From Pseudomonadota bacterium (GTDB lineage Bacteria; Pseudomonadota; Alphaproteobacteria; Sphingomonadales; Sphingomonadaceae), in contig JAEWZX010000037.1 of NCBI GenBank assembly GCA_023394965.1, positions 23,456-87,455 on the forward strand: DNA of 64,000 bases, written 5' to 3'. The notes under the pieces are model-generated. The model ran no database searches and was not told the origin of the DNA. It saw only the letters and a program-made list of their open reading frames with translations. Positions 49,924 to 58,590 of the stretch are shown here, piece by piece. The translations under genes and the position numbers were made by a program. The number at the start of each line of letters is the position of its first letter. The first letter of the stretch is position 1.

Positions 49924-51408
49924 ATGATGCATCTTTTATTTTCCTGTCTGGTCATCGTACCCGCCACATTGGTGGTCGACGCATTGGCGCGCCCGCGAAG
50001 CAAGACGCTGCTTCGCCGCGGAGCAGGCTCGCTGCTGCTTGTTTTGATCACCTTCCTTGTCTTTGGTATTCTGCTCGCATTAAGCGGTAACCCTTTCCTT
50101 GCAGCGATACTGGTCTTGGCGTTGCATCTTTTGTTTGTCGTCGCCTCCAATGCCAAAAACGATATGCTCGGAGAGCCCCTGCTATTCTCCGATCTGGCTT
50201 TGATCAGTGCTGTCTTCCAGCATCCGCAATTCTATTTCTCGGCATTGTCGCGCGTACAAAAAATGCTTGGGATCATCGCTTTCGCTGCGCTGACGGTTGC
50301 CTTTGTCTGGCTATTCGAAGTGAACTGGCTGCTTCGCCTGAGCGGTCTGGCAATCGGATTGATAGCATGGGCTCTGCTGCGCATTTGCTTGCGGATGGGC
50401 GCATTTCGCACGCTTGGCGTCACACCTGACGCGCGCGCCGATGTTTCTCTCCTCGGCCTCATCAGCACATTACTGCTTTACTGGACAAACTGGCGCGCGG
50501 ATGCGGGAAGAGTTGCCCACCCGGTAGCCGGGCATCATGCTTCGCTTTTCGATGGGGGCCCGAAGCGTAATCAGCACGCTGATCCTGAGATTATCGTTGC
50601 CATACAGTGCGAATCCTTCGCCGATCCGCTCGAAATTTTTGGCGATCAGGGTGTCGAACTGCCTAATCTCGAAGGGGCGCGACGTCAGGCTGTGCTTTGG
50701 GGCAACCTTCTGGTCAGTGGGTTCGGTGCCTACACGATGCGCACAGAATACGGCGTATTGTTTGGCCAGGAAGAAGAGGCCCTCGGTTTTCGCCGCTACG
50801 ATCCTTATCTGACTGCCATGCAGGATGGGGTGTTGGCATTACCCAGAAGATTGGGGATCGATCGTTGGCGAAGTGTCTTCATCCATCCTCACGACATGCG
50901 GTTCTATAGTCGACATCGCATATTGCCGGAGGCGGGCTTTGCGGAACTTATCGATGATCGTGCGTTCGATCGGCCATCTGCGATGGAAGGCCGTTATGTG
51001 CGGGATGCAGCGGTGGCGGATAAAATCCTCGAGGTTGCTCGGGCCACAACTGTGCCCACCTTCCTATACGCTGTGACTATTGAGAACCACGGGCCCTGGT
51101 CCAGTTCGGGGGGGGAGGCACTTGTCGCTCATTACAACCGCCTCGTGCAGGCCGGAGATGCCATGCTGGGGCAACTGCGTGACGGGATTGCCGCGTTGCG
51201 CAGGCCAGCGATCCTGGCGTTTTTTGGGGATCACCGCCCCAGCATACCGGGGGCCAGTGAACCCGGGGGTGACAGACATACGCCTTTTGTCATACTGCGC
51301 TTCGACGCGGACGGCCAAATCGTTCCGGGCGACAATCGGCGGGAAGACATCACGCCGGCGTCGCTCCATCACGCGCTTCTTGCTCTTGGACGGCAAGCCG
51401 AGGAATAG
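49924..51408 (+). CDS. LtaS-like membrane phosphoglycerol transferase / sulfatase-family protein
   Basis: 494 residues. Five or so N-terminal membrane helices (to about 190) precede an extracytoplasmic alkaline-phosphatase-fold domain. IIVAIQCESFADP gives the first metal-site Glu; GFGAYTMRTEYGVLFG supplies the candidate Thr nucleophile; IENHGPWSS and LAFFGDHRPSIPG give the remaining metal ligands. LtaS and OpgB relatives transfer phosphoglycerol or phosphoethanolamine to glycans. In Burkholderia capsule loci the similar WcbQ sits with a KpsS (WcbO) and an SDR (WcbP), as here. The start at 49924 is preferred to a TTG at 49873. Confidence 0.85.
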   Translation: MMHLLFSCLVIVPATLVVDALARPRSKTLLRRGAGSLLLVLITFLVFGILLALSGNPFLAAILVLALHLLFVVASNAKNDMLGEPLLFSDLALISAVFQHPQFYFSALSRVQKMLGIIAFAALTVAFVWLFEVNWLLRLSGLAIGLIAWALLRICLRMGAFRTLGVTPDARADVSLLGLISTLLLYWTNWRADAGRVAHPVAGHHASLFDGGPKRNQHADPEIIVAIQCESFADPLEIFGDQGVELPNLEGARRQAVLWGNLLVSGFGAYTMRTEYGVLFGQEEEALGFRRYDPYLTAMQDGVLALPRRLGIDRWRSVFIHPHDMRFYSRHRILPEAGFAELIDDRAFDRPSAMEGRYVRDAAVADKILEVARATTVPTFLYAVTIENHGPWSSSGGEALVAHYNRLVQAGDAMLGQLRDGIAALRRPAILAFFGDHRPSIPGASEPGGDRHTPFVILRFDADGQIVPGDNRREDITPASLHHALLALGRQAEE

Positions 51409-51419
51409 CGCTTTGCCCT

Positions 51420-52190
51420 TCAGGGCTTGAGTTTGGACATGATCCTGTCTCGGACCGCCGCCGGTAGAATAGCGTCAACCGCTCTGAGGGCGCCGAACTG
51501 CCACGGTGTCACGTAATGCCGTTTGCGTTTCAAAGCCGCACGGGCGATGCGTTTTGCAGCTTCTTCGACGGGTATCTCCAGCGGCCTGTTGGCCGGGCCA
51601 GAACGCGACGCAAGCGTATCGAGAAATCCGGGCGCGGCCAGGGTAACGCTCACGCCATAAGGTTCCACCGCAATCCGCAATGCGTCGGCAAATCGCGCCA
51701 GGCCAGCCTTTGATCCAGAATAGCCGGCGGCGAATGGCAAGGAATGATGGCCGGCCGCAGAACCGATCAGAACGATGCGTCCATGCCTGCGTTCGACCAT
51801 GCGTCCAGCGATTGCCGCCGCCATTGCTGCGGGCGTGGCAAAGTTGATCTGGACTGTCCGCAGGACCAGCATAGGATCCTCGACCAAGTCGTCGGGGGAA
51901 CGGGTGTCGCCAATGCCGGCGACCAAATAGGCAAGGTCGAACTTGGCGTCTCGATCTTGGGTGAGAACCGCATCGACGGCAGCCTTTGCGTCGGTGATAT
52001 CCAGCCTGAAGCTGCGGGCTTCCGCGCCGGCAGCACGGACCTTCTGAGTGATTAGGTCTAGCCGTTTCTGGTCGCGGCCCCACAGGGTCATTTGTGTGCC
52101 CGGTTCTGCGTGCAGCGATGCCAAGGCCCCGCCAAGCGCGCCGGATGCGCCAGTACACAATATTCTGGTGGCGGAAGGCCGCTGTTTCAT
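51420..52190 (-). CDS. Short-chain dehydrogenase/reductase of the capsule locus
   Basis: 256 residues, classical SDR. The nucleotide loop is CTGASGALGGALA, the NAG-like motif is LVAGIGD, and the catalytic Ser-Tyr-Lys is GSAAGHHSLPFAAGYSGSKAGL (Tyr-x3-Lys). The C-terminus is basic and amphipathic (KRKRHYVTPWQFGALRAVDAILPAAVRDRIMSKLKP), suggesting membrane contact. The substrate is unknown; the homologous position in other capsule loci is WcbP/RkpH-like. AAGGGT precedes the ATG at 52190. Convergent with the LtaS-like gene and divergent from the hydroxylase. Confidence 0.87.
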   Translation of the reverse strand: MKQRPSATRILCTGASGALGGALASLHAEPGTQMTLWGRDQKRLDLITQKVRAAGAEARSFRLDITDAKAAVDAVLTQDRDAKFDLAYLVAGIGDTRSPDDLVEDPMLVLRTVQINFATPAAMAAAIAGRMVERRHGRIVLIGSAAGHHSLPFAAGYSGSKAGLARFADALRIAVEPYGVSVTLAAPGFLDTLASRSGPANRPLEIPVEEAAKRIARAALKRKRHYVTPWQFGALRAVDAILPAAVRDRIMSKLKP

Positions 52191-52297
52191 ATCGTGACCC
52201 TTGTGCCACATTGAAACGTCTTCGATCTGGCATTAACCAGTATCCTGCCGCTTGTTTGTTGACAAAACTCCGGCTTTTCTATCGGGTCATTTGAGTG

Positions 52298-52954
52298 ATG
52301 ATGGGTCCCGCTTCCAAAGAAAAACGCCTCGTTCTTTTCGAGAATCCAATGCTCGAAAAGTTTACGCTCGTGTCTGTCGGGCTTTTCGCCGCAATCTGGG
52401 CCGCGGTGCTTCCGCTTGTCGCATTTGCAGGTTGGGGCAGGGTTTCGTTCCTGACCGCTGCGGTTCTGGCGATATCCGGGATGCTGGTGTGGAGCGTGTT
52501 TGAATATATCGCCCATCGGTATCTGTTTCATTGGGATCCCCAGTGGCTGCCCGCACGGCAACTGGTGTTTGCGGTGCACGGAAATCACCATATCCAGCCG
52601 ATGGACGATTTGCGCAACCTCATGCCGCCGATCGTCAGCCTTCCAGTCGCCGCTCTCATCTGGGGCCTTTTCTACGGTTTGGCGGGTCATGCCGGAACCT
52701 GGATGTTTTTCGGGTTTCTGGTGGGCTATGTCGCCTATGATCTGACCCATTATGCCTGCCACCAATGGAAGATGCGCGGACGGATCGGCAAGATCATGAA
52801 GCGACACCACATGCGCCATCACTTCATTTCCGAAGATGGCAATTTCGGCGTTACAACGCCGTTCTGGGACCGCGTTTTCAGGACGCGGATATCCGGTGCT
52901 AGCGAACGCATCGCCAAGAACGAACGGGGTATTCCCTCCCATCCGGCGGAATAA
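52298..52954 (+). CDS. Fatty acid hydroxylase superfamily membrane protein
   Basis: 218 residues with four hydrophobic segments. The di-iron histidine clusters are present: EYIAHRYLFHW (H-x4-H), VHGNHHIQP (H-x2-HH), LTHYACHQW and MKRHHMRHHFI (HH-x2-HH). The order and spacing fit the fatty acid 2-hydroxylase (FA2H/Scs7) branch, which hydroxylates acyl chains of lipids, including sphingolipids. Sphingomonads carry 2-hydroxymyristoyl glycosphingolipids, so this is a plausible substrate, but its place inside a capsule locus allows a lipid-anchor role. Start at 52298 or the next ATG. Confidence 0.85.
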   Translation: MMGPASKEKRLVLFENPMLEKFTLVSVGLFAAIWAAVLPLVAFAGWGRVSFLTAAVLAISGMLVWSVFEYIAHRYLFHWDPQWLPARQLVFAVHGNHHIQPMDDLRNLMPPIVSLPVAALIWGLFYGLAGHAGTWMFFGFLVGYVAYDLTHYACHQWKMRGRIGKIMKRHHMRHHFISEDGNFGVTTPFWDRVFRTRISGASERIAKNERGIPSHPAE

Positions 52955-52962
52955 CCAGCCAG

Positions 52963-54156
52963 TCATTTCGCGGCATCTTCGATCACTTGTGCCGCGATTT
53001 CCATGTGAGAGTCCCAGTCGGGCGCATGCCATGATTCCATACGGTCCCGTTGCGCGCGGTGCAGCGGGCCTTTCTGCGCATGATCGAGTATGGCCTGCTG
53101 CCATCCGGGCCCGTCCAGCGGGTCGAGATAATCCGGCGCGCGTCCGCCGATTTCGCGATGGGCCTCGATGTCGCTGGCAATCACCGGCGTCCCGACCGAA
53201 AGCGCTTCGGCGACAGGCATGCCGAATCCTTCGGCGAAGGATGGCATCAGCAACGCGCGGGCTCCACGTATCGCCGCAGCCAGATCGCGATCGCCGCAGC
53301 CGTTCACTTCATCGAGAACCGGTCCCAGCGAAGGGCACCGCTCGAGCATGTCGATGATCTGTTCGTTTTCCCACCCACGGCGGCCGATCACCAGCAATCG
53401 CGGGATTTCGTCGGCGGGCAGCGATTCGGCCATGCTCCGCCAGAGCTGGAGCAGCAGCAAATGGTTCTTGCGTGGTTCTATGGTGCCGAGGCACACGAAA
53501 TAGGGCTTGCTGTCGGCGTAGCGGCGCGGCTCCGCTTGTGCGATCGCTTCGGTCCCCAACAGTGCCACCTGGATGGGCGGGGGTCTGCCACCCTGGCTTT
53601 CGACCCAGTGTTTGAAGGATTTCCCGGTGGCCGACGAGTTTACAATCACCGCATCCGCGAGTTCTGCCACCGTGCGCATCCGCGCTTCGTGGAGCGTCGA
53701 ACCGCCGGGCCGTGCGTATTCGGGATACTCTATCGGTATCAAGTCATGGACCATGCACACGAACCGGGCATTCTCTCGGTCAAGAATGCGGCGTGTCTGG
53801 GCAGTTCGGGTCAGGTGATGCGGCGAAACCTGCACCATCACATCGCCCGTTCCAATCCCGGCCCGTTGTGGGCGCAGCCGGGCCATCCACGGAAGTATCG
53901 ATGGCAGGGACCGCTGGCCTGCGGCCCGGTCGGTCGCTGTCCAGCGCCGTTCCAATTCATCCAGATAGGCTATCGCCGTGTCGGCAGGGATCCGTCCATA
54001 AAGCCTGGTCGGGTGAACGGCCGCAAAGGCGAGCTTGGCACCATATATGCGCAGCAGCCCCCGGGCGTAGGCCATTTCCACCCTGTCGACGCCCGACGGC
54101 CCCGAATGGCGAACGCGCGAGATAAGGCGGGATATATCAAGTACCACTCGGGTCAT
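52963..54156 (-). CDS. Family 1 glycosyltransferase of the capsule locus
   Basis: 397 residues, GT-B fold. The acceptor half has VLDISRLISRVRHSGPSGVDRVEMAYARGL and CMVHDLIPIEYPEYARPGG. The donor half has YFVCLGTIEPRKNHLLLLQLW, LVIGRRGWENE, and the E-x7-E motif FAEGFGMPVAEALSVGTPVIASD. Such proteins transfer hexoses, often mannose, to glycans. The ATG overlaps the stop of kpsC (ATGA), so the two are coupled. The sugar is unknown. Confidence 0.88.
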   Translation of the reverse strand: MTRVVLDISRLISRVRHSGPSGVDRVEMAYARGLLRIYGAKLAFAAVHPTRLYGRIPADTAIAYLDELERRWTATDRAAGQRSLPSILPWMARLRPQRAGIGTGDVMVQVSPHHLTRTAQTRRILDRENARFVCMVHDLIPIEYPEYARPGGSTLHEARMRTVAELADAVIVNSSATGKSFKHWVESQGGRPPPIQVALLGTEAIAQAEPRRYADSKPYFVCLGTIEPRKNHLLLLQLWRSMAESLPADEIPRLLVIGRRGWENEQIIDMLERCPSLGPVLDEVNGCGDRDLAAAIRGARALLMPSFAEGFGMPVAEALSVGTPVIASDIEAHREIGGRAPDYLDPLDGPGWQQAILDHAQKGPLHRAQRDRMESWHAPDWDSHMEIAAQVIEDAAK

Positions 54157-55859
54157 TTGCCTGCCTTCGCCCGCGCGCGGCGGTGCGCCATGATGCGGCC
54201 CTGGAACCGGCGCGCCGGTTCGATCCATCCATGACGATTGCGCATTTGCTGCTGGACCATGCGTTTGACCAGTATTTCGGGCGGACACGGGAGCCCGGTC
54301 ACCGGGTCTAGATACCGAGGATAGAGCAGAAGCACACCGGCCACGAGCTCGTCCAGCGAAAGCGTGCGGGCCCTGCGTTCCGGTACGGCGGCAATGTCGC
54401 GGGTGAGCCCCCAGCCGGCATAGAAGGGAATGCCGTGGCAGATTACTTCCCTGCCGCGCAGCAGAGCTTCGAAGCCCGAAAGCGAAGTCAGCACGTGAAC
54501 CGCGTCCACGGCATCCAGCAGGTCGACCATCGCATCTTCTCTTACGATGCGATCGGCATAGTGCAGGGCGGCTGCATCCCCCACATGGCCATTACGGTGA
54601 CCTGCATCGACATCGGGATGGGGCCGCCACCAGATTTCTGCATCCGGTTCCAAATCCCTTGTGCGGCGAAGCAGTTCGAGGTTCGACGTCAGTCCTGCCC
54701 CACCGGCAAGCACCGACATGTCGTCTTCCACCTGTCCCGGCACCAGCACGATCCTGCGGTCACGCGCTGCGTCTTGCGTTTTTGCCCTACGGCTGGCCGC
54801 CCGCGCATATTTGCTGATGCCGGTGTCCACAATCGTCTCGCGCAGCATCCGCGCCCGGTCCAGCAGGTCTGGCGAAAAATCTTCTGTAGCCAGAATCGTT
54901 TCGAGGTCGCTCGGTACGCGCGGATCGTAATGGATACCCTGACGGTCGATGATGACAGACGATGGCGGCACCAGATTGCTGCCAAGGCCGACCGAACGGA
55001 CGAAACCATCCTCTATCCGTACGATCGGCACTCCCTTCCTTTCAGCTTGCTGGAGAAGGGATTTGGAGACGCGCGATGGCCATACGGCCAGAGCCCCGCC
55101 ACGTGCCTCCGCCAGTGCCAGAGCACGGTTTGCGCTGCGGGCGATTTTCAGCGGTACTCCCGGCACCCAAAGAAACCGGCGCACCTCGTCCCGCTTCCAC
55201 CAACTGATCCCGCAGGCGGCGACAATGGTCTGATCCTGTGCACCACGATTTGCGTCGATGCACCGCCGCCACTCAGCCAGCAAAGCGATGGCATCAAGCG
55301 GGGCGACCCAATCATCGGCAAACGGATCGTGCATTGGCTGCGCCAGAGCGTGGGCCGCCCGGTCATCCAGAATATCGTTGTCGTCGCCTGGTTCGCCAAA
55401 CGGGCCGGGGGATAGAATACGAACAGGAAGGCCGGCGATGCGGGCCAATGCCACCCACTCGTCATCGCCATGCGCGACCAGCTCTTTCGCCTGGGACAGG
55501 ATCGACCATGGATCGACGTCGGAACCGGCGTCGAACGCTTGCTCGTTGCGCGAAACAATTGCGTGAGGATGCGCAATGCAAACCACTTGGTCTGCTGCGT
55601 AATCGCCGCGCAGACTTTTCGCCTCGGTACGGGAGCGTGCCCGAATGACTATGTCCGCAGGCTCCAGGTTCGCCTGTTTTGCCCAAAATGTGCCACCCAC
55701 ACGCGCTTTGCGCACCGCTTTAAACAGGGCGATACGGTCTTGGCCCGTAGCCGGGCTAGCTGCAGGTGCGGGAGGTAGCACGCGCACGATGCGGGTCAGT
55801 TCGGGGAAGGGCGGTGCGCGCAATAGTGCCGCTCTTCCGCGTCCGGCGGGGAAGTTCAT
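54153..55859 (-). CDS. kpsC: KpsC-like capsule beta-Kdo transferase, shortened
   Basis: 568 residues against roughly 670 for E. coli KpsC, which has two homologous transferase modules. The C-terminal module is complete: CGISWWKRDEVRRFLWVPG, PIVRIEDGFVRSVGLGSNLVPPSSVIIDRQGIHYDPR, ILVPGQVEDDMSV-type (IVLVPGQVEDD), IWWRPHPDVDAG and VLTSLSGFEALLRGREVICHGIPFYAGWGLT. The N-terminal part (1-200) retains only the second half of a module, with a worn DPWSILSQAKELV. It extends the Kdo linker started by KpsS. Coupled by ATGA to the genes on both sides. Confidence 0.88.
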   Translation of the reverse strand: MNFPAGRGRAALLRAPPFPELTRIVRVLPPAPAASPATGQDRIALFKAVRKARVGGTFWAKQANLEPADIVIRARSRTEAKSLRGDYAADQVVCIAHPHAIVSRNEQAFDAGSDVDPWSILSQAKELVAHGDDEWVALARIAGLPVRILSPGPFGEPGDDNDILDDRAAHALAQPMHDPFADDWVAPLDAIALLAEWRRCIDANRGAQDQTIVAACGISWWKRDEVRRFLWVPGVPLKIARSANRALALAEARGGALAVWPSRVSKSLLQQAERKGVPIVRIEDGFVRSVGLGSNLVPPSSVIIDRQGIHYDPRVPSDLETILATEDFSPDLLDRARMLRETIVDTGISKYARAASRRAKTQDAARDRRIVLVPGQVEDDMSVLAGGAGLTSNLELLRRTRDLEPDAEIWWRPHPDVDAGHRNGHVGDAAALHYADRIVREDAMVDLLDAVDAVHVLTSLSGFEALLRGREVICHGIPFYAGWGLTRDIAAVPERRARTLSLDELVAGVLLLYPRYLDPVTGLPCPPEILVKRMVQQQMRNRHGWIEPARRFQGRIMAHRRARAKAGK

Positions 55860-56479
55860 GGCCGGATCCCCCAGGATTCAAGATGCAACTGCCCAGAACG
55901 GCCACGGGTGATCACACCATAGCCGCCTGTCGGAAGCTTGAGCGACGGCAAATTCTGCGCTTGGTCGCACAGCAAAGGATCGGCGCGCAATGCGAAGCGG
56001 GCCGCACCATTGCTGGTGACCAGCAGTAAGGGGTTGTCCCGGCTCTCGTTTTGGAACTGGTCGTTACGGAAAAGCTCCTGCCAGGCAGCAATGCGTGCCG
56101 CCGGGTTCACTATCCAGCCTTGCGGCGGGGACGCCTGGCTTTCCCATGCTGCCAGGGCATCCGCTCCAATCCGTTCGAGGACTTCCTCCTCTGTTTTGTT
56201 TTCATCCGGGCCGTGGTCGATTTCGCGAAGGAATTCGGCAGGTTGTGGATTGGGCGGGTTTTCCTGCATGGCGAGTATGGCATCTGCCGTCTGTCGTGTT
56301 CTGGCAAGCGGAGACACGATGGCGCGTGAAAACTCCCATCCCAGACCGGCAAAATGGCGTGCGAGCGTGTAGGCCTGAACCATTCCCTGCTCGGTAAGTG
56401 GCAAGTCGGTGCGGGCACCGATCCGGCGCGGCTGTTCTCCCGTATCGAAAGTGTTGCCGTGTCTGACAATGACGAACAT
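55856..56479 (-). CDS. Degenerate histidine-phosphatase family protein in the Kdo/capsule operon
   Basis: 207 residues. The phosphatase core starts MFVIVRHGNTFDTGEQPRRIGARTDLPLTEQG, with the catalytic RHGN, then AIVSPLARTRQTADAIL and an acidic LREIDHGPDENKTEEEV. The second catalytic His, normally in a VTHGG motif, is replaced: LLVTSNGAARF. Activity is therefore doubtful. Its stop overlaps the kpsC start and it lies 44 bases after kdsB, so it is part of the same operon. A role with Kdo-8-P or its derivatives is possible but unproven; no separate kdsC is visible. Confidence 0.8.
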   Translation of the reverse strand: MFVIVRHGNTFDTGEQPRRIGARTDLPLTEQGMVQAYTLARHFAGLGWEFSRAIVSPLARTRQTADAILAMQENPPNPQPAEFLREIDHGPDENKTEEEVLERIGADALAAWESQASPPQGWIVNPAARIAAWQELFRNDQFQNESRDNPLLLVTSNGAARFALRADPLLCDQAQNLPSLKLPTGGYGVITRGRSGQLHLESWGIRP

Positions 56480-56523
56480 AGGCTGGCTTCTAGCGCGAAC
56501 CACTGGTGCCGCAACCGCCGCGC

Positions 56524-57342
56524 TCACGCGGGGAAGGGGTCGCCCAGCTGCGCAATCGCTTCTTCCGCCAGCGCAAGGTCTGCTGCGGTGTCGATACCGG
56601 AAAGCGCATGTTCAGGCGGTTCGACAGGAACAGTGGCAACTTTCCACCCGTGTTCCAGAAAACGCAATTGCTCGAGCCCTTCGAGGCGTTCGTATGTTCC
56701 AGGCGATTGCCCGACGAACCATTCGAGTGCCTCCATCGTATAGGCATAAAGCCCCATATGTTGCCAGACGGGAGATGTTTCCGCTGTACGAAGTGCGTCC
56801 TCGTTGCGCATTGCCGGCAGGATATTCTTGGAAAACCAGAGTGCGTGTCCAGCGGGCGCGCGTACGCAGGTGGTGCCGCTGAACGGGGCAGTCTGTTTGT
56901 GCCGGCGCAGGCGATCCAGTCTCGACCAGTCGAGTTGATATACCGGTGTTGCGACCTGCGCGTCCCCGTTGCGCAATATCTCTATCAGCGATGCGATCGT
57001 CTGTGGCGCGATGAAGGGGGCGTCCCCCTGCAGACATATGACCCGACGGGGACTGGGTGCATGTTGCCGCGCTGTGGCATGTGCCCTGGCGGTACCGGAA
57101 TCCAGATCTACGTCGGTGAAGGCGGTGTCCGCACCCAACTCTCTTGCGTGGTCGACTATACGGTCGTCGTCGGTCGCCACCACGACGTCGCAATTACCGG
57201 CCAGTTGGGCGGCCCGTCGTGCGTTGGCGATGACGCGTTCAAGCAATGTGTGCCCGGCCAGCGGGAGCAACGGCTTGCCGGGCAAACGGGTCGAGCCATA
57301 TCGTGCCGGTATGACAATGAGGTCGCGTGGTTCAGCAGGCAT
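56524..57342 (-). CDS. kdsB: 3-deoxy-manno-octulosonate cytidylyltransferase (CMP-Kdo synthetase)
   Basis: 272 residues. Activates Kdo with CTP to CMP-Kdo, the donor used by KpsS and KpsC. VIPARYGSTRLPGKPLLPLAGHTLLERV is the nucleotide-binding start; VVVATDDDRIVDHA, CLQGDAPFIAPQTI, GLYAYTMEALEWF and the conserved HALSGIDTAADL (usually x-x-x-GVDTPEDL) follow. The start at 57342 is chosen; a GTG at 57357 is possible. It is placed between kdsD and the phosphatase-like gene. Confidence 0.94.
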   Translation of the reverse strand: MPAEPRDLIVIPARYGSTRLPGKPLLPLAGHTLLERVIANARRAAQLAGNCDVVVATDDDRIVDHARELGADTAFTDVDLDSGTARAHATARQHAPSPRRVICLQGDAPFIAPQTIASLIEILRNGDAQVATPVYQLDWSRLDRLRRHKQTAPFSGTTCVRAPAGHALWFSKNILPAMRNEDALRTAETSPVWQHMGLYAYTMEALEWFVGQSPGTYERLEGLEQLRFLEHGWKVATVPVEPPEHALSGIDTAADLALAEEAIAQLGDPFPA

Positions 57343-57390
57343 CAGGTCGGATTGCACCGCGCCGGACGAAGTTCAAGCGAACAGTGTGGC

Positions 57391-58377
57391 TCACCCGATC
57401 CCCAGGCGGACCAGATCGTGCATGTGGACGATCCCGACCAGCTTGTCGTTTTCCGTCACGAACAGCACGGAAACGGCGTTGTCGTTCATCAGAGTCAATG
57501 CTTCGACCGAGGGCATGGTCGGATCGGCGGTTACCGGCCGCGGCGACATGTGGCGTGCGATGGGCTCGTCGAGATCGTGAATTGTTATGCAACGGCGAAG
57601 ATCGCCATCGGTAAAGGCACCAACAAGCTTGCCCGAAGAATCGGTCACTGCGGTGCAACCATAGCGCTTCCTGCTCATTTCGATGGTCGCACTGCGCAAG
57701 GACGCATCGACAGACACTTTTGGCAAAGCATCGTCGGTGCCCATTACCTTCTCGAGCGTGGTTAGCTGTGCACCCAGGCGACCGCCCGGATGAAACAGGC
57801 CGAAATGGTGTGAAGAGAAGCCGCGCGCTTCGATCAGGGCGACTGCCAGCGCATCGCCCACGACCAGCTGCATGGTGGTCGACGATGTCGGGGCCAGCTC
57901 GTTCGGGCAGGCTTCCCGGACAACGGGGAGTGTCAGGCAGATGTCAGCCGCTTCACCGACCCAGCTTGAGCCGTTGGCCGTTGCGACGATCAGCGGAAGG
58001 CGATTCAGACGGCAGTAGTTGACGATGTCGCCCAGTTCGCGGGTCGTCCCCGACCAGGTGATCGCAAACACGACATCGTCGCGCGAAATTGCCCCCAGAT
58101 CGCCATGGCTGGCTTCGCCGGGATGAAGGTAGAGCGCAGAAGTGCCGGTTGAACAGAATGTGGCGGCAATTTTACGGGCGATATGCCCGCTCTTTCCGAT
58201 ACCGGTCACGATGATCCGGCCTTTTGCCGACGCGAAAGTCTGCACCGCCTGCTCGAACGCATCGCCGAGATCCGTTTCACCGAACGCCCGCTTGAGATCT
58301 TCGAGCCCGCCGATCTCGATATCGAGCGTCTTGAGAGCGGAGGCAAGATGGTTGCTGGTGACGGTGTCGTGGATCAT
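57391..58377 (-). CDS. kdsD: Arabinose-5-phosphate isomerase, KdsD/KpsF
   Basis: 328 residues. Converts ribulose-5-P to arabinose-5-P for Kdo. The SIS domain (about 40-190) has RIIVTGIGKSGHIARKIAATFCSTGTSALYLHPGEASHGDLGAI and the active-site Glu/His region ELAPTSSTTMQLVVGDALAVAL and FHPGGRLG. Two CBS domains follow (about 205-328: SATIEMSRKRYGCTAVTDSSGKLVGAFTDGDLRR and VEALTLMNDNAVSVLFVTENDKLVGIVHMHD). It is first in the kdsD-kdsB-phosphatase-kpsC-GT1 operon and divergent from kdsA. Confidence 0.95.
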   Translation of the reverse strand: MIHDTVTSNHLASALKTLDIEIGGLEDLKRAFGETDLGDAFEQAVQTFASAKGRIIVTGIGKSGHIARKIAATFCSTGTSALYLHPGEASHGDLGAISRDDVVFAITWSGTTRELGDIVNYCRLNRLPLIVATANGSSWVGEAADICLTLPVVREACPNELAPTSSTTMQLVVGDALAVALIEARGFSSHHFGLFHPGGRLGAQLTTLEKVMGTDDALPKVSVDASLRSATIEMSRKRYGCTAVTDSSGKLVGAFTDGDLRRCITIHDLDEPIARHMSPRPVTADPTMPSVEALTLMNDNAVSVLFVTENDKLVGIVHMHDLVRLGIG

Positions 58378-58590
58378 AGAAGGATTTTCTGCGCAACTCT
58401 GAAAATAGGTGTAGAGGGCGCTGTCTTGGGATCGCCCGGGCGCCCGCGAGAATTCGTTCGCCTGTTCACCTGGACGATGTCAAGCGATCAGTACAAGCCG
58501 CATGTATTTTTCGGATAGGGTCTGCAAAACTTCCGGGAAGCTGTTGTAAAAACACCGCAATGCACTGCGTGTGGGAATGGATTTGAACAA

